Source: Phycisphaerae bacterium
Lineage (GTDB): Bacteria > Planctomycetota > Phycisphaerae > UBA1845
Reading direction: 5' to 3'
NCBI GenBank assembly: GCA_028277545.1
Contig: JANQGB010001373.1
Location: 1-14,520 of the forward strand
DNA: 14,520 nucleotides
The notes below the pieces were generated by a model. The model ran no database searches, was not told the origin of the DNA, and saw nothing but the letters and a program-made list of their open reading frames with translations. Of the stretch, positions 12,160 to 14,520 are shown piece by piece. Position numbers and translations under genes: made by a program. Position 1 is the stretch's first letter. The number at the start of each line of letters is the position of its first letter.

Positions 12160-14196
12160 CTACGCGCGCTTGCGCCTGGTACTCTTCTTCCTGGCGCCGC
12201 GTCTCGCCCTGGCGCGTTTGCTGGGCGCCTCTGCCTGTGAGTTTTCGGTAGGGAACAGCGTCCCTGCGGGCGCTGCGCCGCTGCTCCGGTCCACAACGAC
12301 CGTGTTCTCCAGCTCCCGCCCTACCTTGTTCTTGATGATCTCACCGTGTTCGTCGAACTCCATGTCGGCCTTGTCGGTGTGAGTCTCTGCCAACCGGATC
12401 AGAGCCCGGCGCAGGTCCTCCTTGTTGACGGTGGTTATGGCCCTGACGGAATCGACCACTTCTCCGATGTACCGAGTGAACACGTCTCTTCGCTTGGCGA
12501 AAGCGGTGCGGGTCTTCTTCCTGCGCAATAGGGTCGCGAGTCGCCGGCTGCACTCGGCGATGGCCAGCCGGATCTCCTTGCGGATTTCGTCATAGTCCGC
12601 GATGGCCTCCTTGGACTCCGAGGTGAATGGCACCCACACGCTGGCCATATGCACCAGGATCACCATGGGAGCCGTTGGCAGGGCCCCGCGGGCCTGGGAC
12701 ACGCCATAGTTGTTCCACTTGGTTTCCAGGACGGCCTTGAACATGCTGCAGCCGCTCTGCTGATACAGAAGCGGAACCCGGTTGGCGAAGCGGATAACTC
12801 GCGCGGGGGCCGGGCCACCCCTGTTGTTCTTGCCGTTCTTCCCGTTTTTGCCGTTGCCGTTAGCCTGCTCCTCGCGATGGTCGGGGCCCAGCTCACCACC
12901 GTAGGCCAATCCCACCTCGATCTGAAACGGGTTCCCGCGGTACACCGCCGGTCGCCGGGTGCTGGCCGTGTAGAACTCGGCCTTTACCTCCTTGAGCAAC
13001 CCGCTGAGAATGCCTTCCGCACCGACGGGCACCAGGCAATTGGTGCTGGGTGCCTTCAGGCGGGCCTCCTGCAAGGCCTTGTACAGCCGCTCGGTCGCAT
13101 GCGAGTCGATGGCACTGATCCAGGTCAACGGCGTGACGCCGGCCTTGGTGCAAATCTGCTTGGACAGCACGGCGCTTACCCGCGAGAAGTCTTTCTGAAG
13201 GAAGGCGCCGATCTTCTTGGCGGAGGTTTCCTTCATCATCTTCATCAACGTGCCCAGCTCAATCCCGTGTGGATGCGGCTTTATCTCGCGCGGCTGCTCT
13301 GGAAGACTCTCGACCGTCCGGGGGTGGTCCACTGGTTCGCCGGCCGGCGGGGTGTACTCAATACGGGCGTGCGGGTTCACAATTGCGGTTTGATCGATGT
13401 ACTCGTCGACACTCTGGCGTCCCTTGGCGTAGGAAGCCAGCAGGTTGATTTCCACCTTGGTGCCGTGCGGCCAGTCCACCTCCACCTCGTCGTCGTGGAC
13501 AACCTCCGGCCGGTTCTTCTTGGTGTCGATGGCGATCTTATAGTGGTGGGCCGGCTTGTTCGGCCCGGTACGGCTGATGACGCTTATCGGCGTGCCGGTG
13601 GTGATCAGCCCGTACATGCCAGCGGCGCTGATGCCGATGCCCTGCTGGCCGCGAGACATCTTCAAGCGATGAAACTTGGAGCCGTACAACAGCTTGCCGA
13701 AAATGTTGGGAATCTGTGACTTCACCACGCCCGGACCGTTGTCACGAACGGTTACTTTGAACCGGTCCTCGGCCGTCTGTTGCACTTGAACCTGCAGGTC
13801 CGGGAGTATGCCAGCCTCTTCGCAGGCGTCGAGACTGTTATCCACTGCTTCCTTAACCGTGGTGAGCAGGCTCTTTCGCTTGTTGTCGAACCCCAGCAGG
13901 TGGCGGTTCTTGGCGAAGAACTCGGAGATCGAGATCTCGCGCTGCTGCTTGGCCAGTGCCTCGGCCGTGGTACGGCCGCGCTGGCGCGGCCGGGCAGCAC
14001 TTGACCCACTCCCTTTAGCTCGGGATTTGCTGGGTGGCTTGGCCCTGGCGGGTGCCGCGGCGCTGGCCGCTTGGACCCCTGTCGAACCGGCGAAATCGAA
14101 TTCTGCTTGGCCGCGCTTCCTTGCGATTCTGGGTGTGTTTTTCGCTGCCATCCTGGCGACGTACGCTCCTTGGGCCGCTGCTTGCTCGAGCCCCAT
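12160..14196 (-). CDS. top6B: DNA topoisomerase VI subunit B (GHKL ATPase)
   Basis: Subunit B binds ATP, dimerises and drives strand passage through the A subunit. From ATG 14196 it has 678 residues: a Lys/Arg/Ala-rich N-tail (1-85), then the GHKL ATPase with N-box 'KEAVDNSLDAC' (Glu116, Asn120), G1 box 'RDNGPGV' (from Asp152) and G2 box 'SRGQQGIGISAAGMYG'. A helix-two-turn-helix region and the transducer domain follow ('FSRVSAVLSKQICTKAGV', 'RFANRVPLLYQQSGC'). A Gly/Asn/Lys-rich insert at about 446-461 interrupts the transducer, and the C-terminus is a basic Arg/Lys/Ser tail. The frame is open to a TTG at 14277, but those 27 codons are Arg/Cys-rich and unlike coding sequence. ATG 14151, with AAGGAG 14 bases upstream, is an alternative. 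It is divergent from the dnaA-like gene and is the first gene of the top6B-methyltransferase-top6A block. Confidence 0.94.
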   Translation of the reverse strand: MGLEQAAAQGAYVARMAAKNTPRIARKRGQAEFDFAGSTGVQAASAAAPARAKPPSKSRAKGSGSSAARPRQRGRTTAEALAKQQREISISEFFAKNRHLLGFDNKRKSLLTTVKEAVDNSLDACEEAGILPDLQVQVQQTAEDRFKVTVRDNGPGVVKSQIPNIFGKLLYGSKFHRLKMSRGQQGIGISAAGMYGLITTGTPISVISRTGPNKPAHHYKIAIDTKKNRPEVVHDDEVEVDWPHGTKVEINLLASYAKGRQSVDEYIDQTAIVNPHARIEYTPPAGEPVDHPRTVESLPEQPREIKPHPHGIELGTLMKMMKETSAKKIGAFLQKDFSRVSAVLSKQICTKAGVTPLTWISAIDSHATERLYKALQEARLKAPSTNCLVPVGAEGILSGLLKEVKAEFYTASTRRPAVYRGNPFQIEVGLAYGGELGPDHREEQANGNGKNGKNGKNNRGGPAPARVIRFANRVPLLYQQSGCSMFKAVLETKWNNYGVSQARGALPTAPMVILVHMASVWVPFTSESKEAIADYDEIRKEIRLAIAECSRRLATLLRRKKTRTAFAKRRDVFTRYIGEVVDSVRAITTVNKEDLRRALIRLAETHTDKADMEFDEHGEIIKNKVGRELENTVVVDRSSGAAPAGTLFPTENSQAEAPSKRARARRGARKKSTRRKRA
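12820..12861 (-). repeat. Short repeat coding an Asn-Gly-Lys run in top6B
   Basis: Here the sequence repeats units close to GGCAAGAACGG, giving NGNGKNGKNGKNNR in the protein. It falls between 'AYGGELG' and 'RVIRFANRV' of the transducer domain, a place where other topoisomerase VI B proteins also vary in length. It is likely a flexible loop that can change length by slippage in steps of three bases. Confidence 0.6.
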
Positions 14197-14277
14197 GATA
14201 CCCACACCCGTACGGAAACGCCAACGGCAAGGCTGCTCACGACAGCGCATGCGGCGTCTTGTTCGGGAGACCGGCAA

Positions 14278-14419
14278 TTGCCACGGCGCCCCGTTGCCGG
14301 ACAGTCAGCCCCGGCCATAAGTTCTTGTCCTGATTCTGGTTACATTCTCCCTCCTGCGCCTGGAGTCCGGCCGCCGGTCTTGCTCGGAGGGCAATTCTCG
14401 GCTAGGCTAACGGGTCTGT
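14278..14419. other. Divergent intergenic region between top6B and the dnaA-like gene
   Basis: This gap (larger if the shorter top6B starts are used) must hold the promoters for both directions. On the plus strand TTGCTC (14380-14385) and TAGGCT (14403-14408) are spaced by 17 bases and could serve the dnaA-like gene; each matches only 3/6 of the consensus. I see no DnaA box (TTATCCACA type) and no AT-rich stretch, so there is no visible replication origin here. Confidence 0.35.
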
Positions 14420-14520
14420 ATGGCGACGATTCAGGACAACGTCTGGGGCGACATGATCGGCCACGTTCGGGTCAAGCACCCTGATCTTGCCCGCGGCTGG
14501 TTCTCGCAGCTTTGCCCGCT
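14420..14520 (+). CDS. dnaA: Probable chromosomal replication initiator DnaA, N-terminus (runs off right edge)
   Basis: Only 33 codons are visible. They begin 'MATIQDNVWGDMIGHVRVKHP' and continue 'DLARGWFSQLCPL'. This fits DnaA domain I, where a conserved Trp opens the first helix and a 'F..W(F)...L.P' type segment ends the second; the 'HP.L.RGWF..L.P' form is what I associate with planctomycete-like DnaA. Domain I binds DnaB helicase and mediates DnaA self-association. No Shine-Dalgarno sequence precedes the ATG (upstream bases CTAACGGGTCTGT), and the best promoter candidate ends only 11 bases before it, so the mRNA may be nearly leaderless. The call rests on a short segment, and another protein with a DnaA N-terminal domain is possible. 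Confidence 0.55.
   Translation, partial: MATIQDNVWGDMIGHVRVKHPDLARGWFSQLCP

Noticed and set aside
12649..13719. Plus-strand open frame of 356 codons
   Set aside because: Antisense of the top6B transducer and ATPase region; no recognisable domain, composition typical of a mirror frame.
13838..13846. TTATCCACT, one base from a DnaA box
   Set aside because: A single imperfect copy inside the top6B coding region, with none in the intergenic gap; most likely chance.

Overview
The window looks like a core chromosomal segment of a GC-rich bacterium, most likely a planctomycete-type organism (Phycisphaerae-like). This is an inference. It rests on a full bacterial DNA topoisomerase VI (both subunits), an RNase G/E with a long N-terminal tail, and a DnaA-like N-terminus opening with a 'W..(8)..HP.L.RGWF' pattern. 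No taxonomic marker such as rRNA is present.

Layout. (1) Positions 1-1680, minus strand: a secreted protein of unknown function followed by the N-terminal part of an RND/MMPL-type transporter that runs off the left edge. The last 64 bases at that edge are inverted relative to the transporter gene. (2) Positions 1808-9878, plus strand: nine co-oriented, closely spaced genes. They are a DUF502 membrane protein, the ribosome hibernation factor HPF, three phosphotransferase proteins (fructose/nitrogen-type EIIA, HPr, EI), a stand-alone DUF2344 protein, RNase G/E, a C39-like cysteine-peptidase-fold exported protein and a small exported protein. A sigma70-like promoter and a leader hairpin precede the run. 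(3) Positions 9906-14196, minus strand: topoisomerase VI subunit B, then a beta-type DNA methyltransferase, then topoisomerase VI subunit A. The methyltransferase sits between the two subunits of one enzyme and appears to have its own promoter. (4) From 14420, plus strand: the start of a probable dnaA gene, divergent from the topoisomerase VI genes.

How the genes may work together. HPF-EIIA-HPr-EI resembles the regulatory, non-transporting PTS clusters known from proteobacteria: no sugar permease is present, so phosphate flow from PEP probably ends in signalling. DUF2344 and RNase G/E overlap by 10 bp and are probably translationally coupled. RNase G/E and the two exported proteins downstream are also joined by 4-bp start/stop overlaps. 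The topoisomerase VI-methyltransferase block beside a dnaA-like gene places DNA topology, DNA methylation and replication initiation side by side.

The two most interesting points are the methyltransferase embedded between the topoisomerase VI subunits, with an interleaved pair of inverted repeats in its upstream gap, and the 64-base flipped segment at the left edge. The latter is either a microinversion or a foldback/assembly artefact. No rRNA, tRNA, CRISPR array, IS element or prophage gene was seen, and no gene-free stretch exceeds 300 bases.
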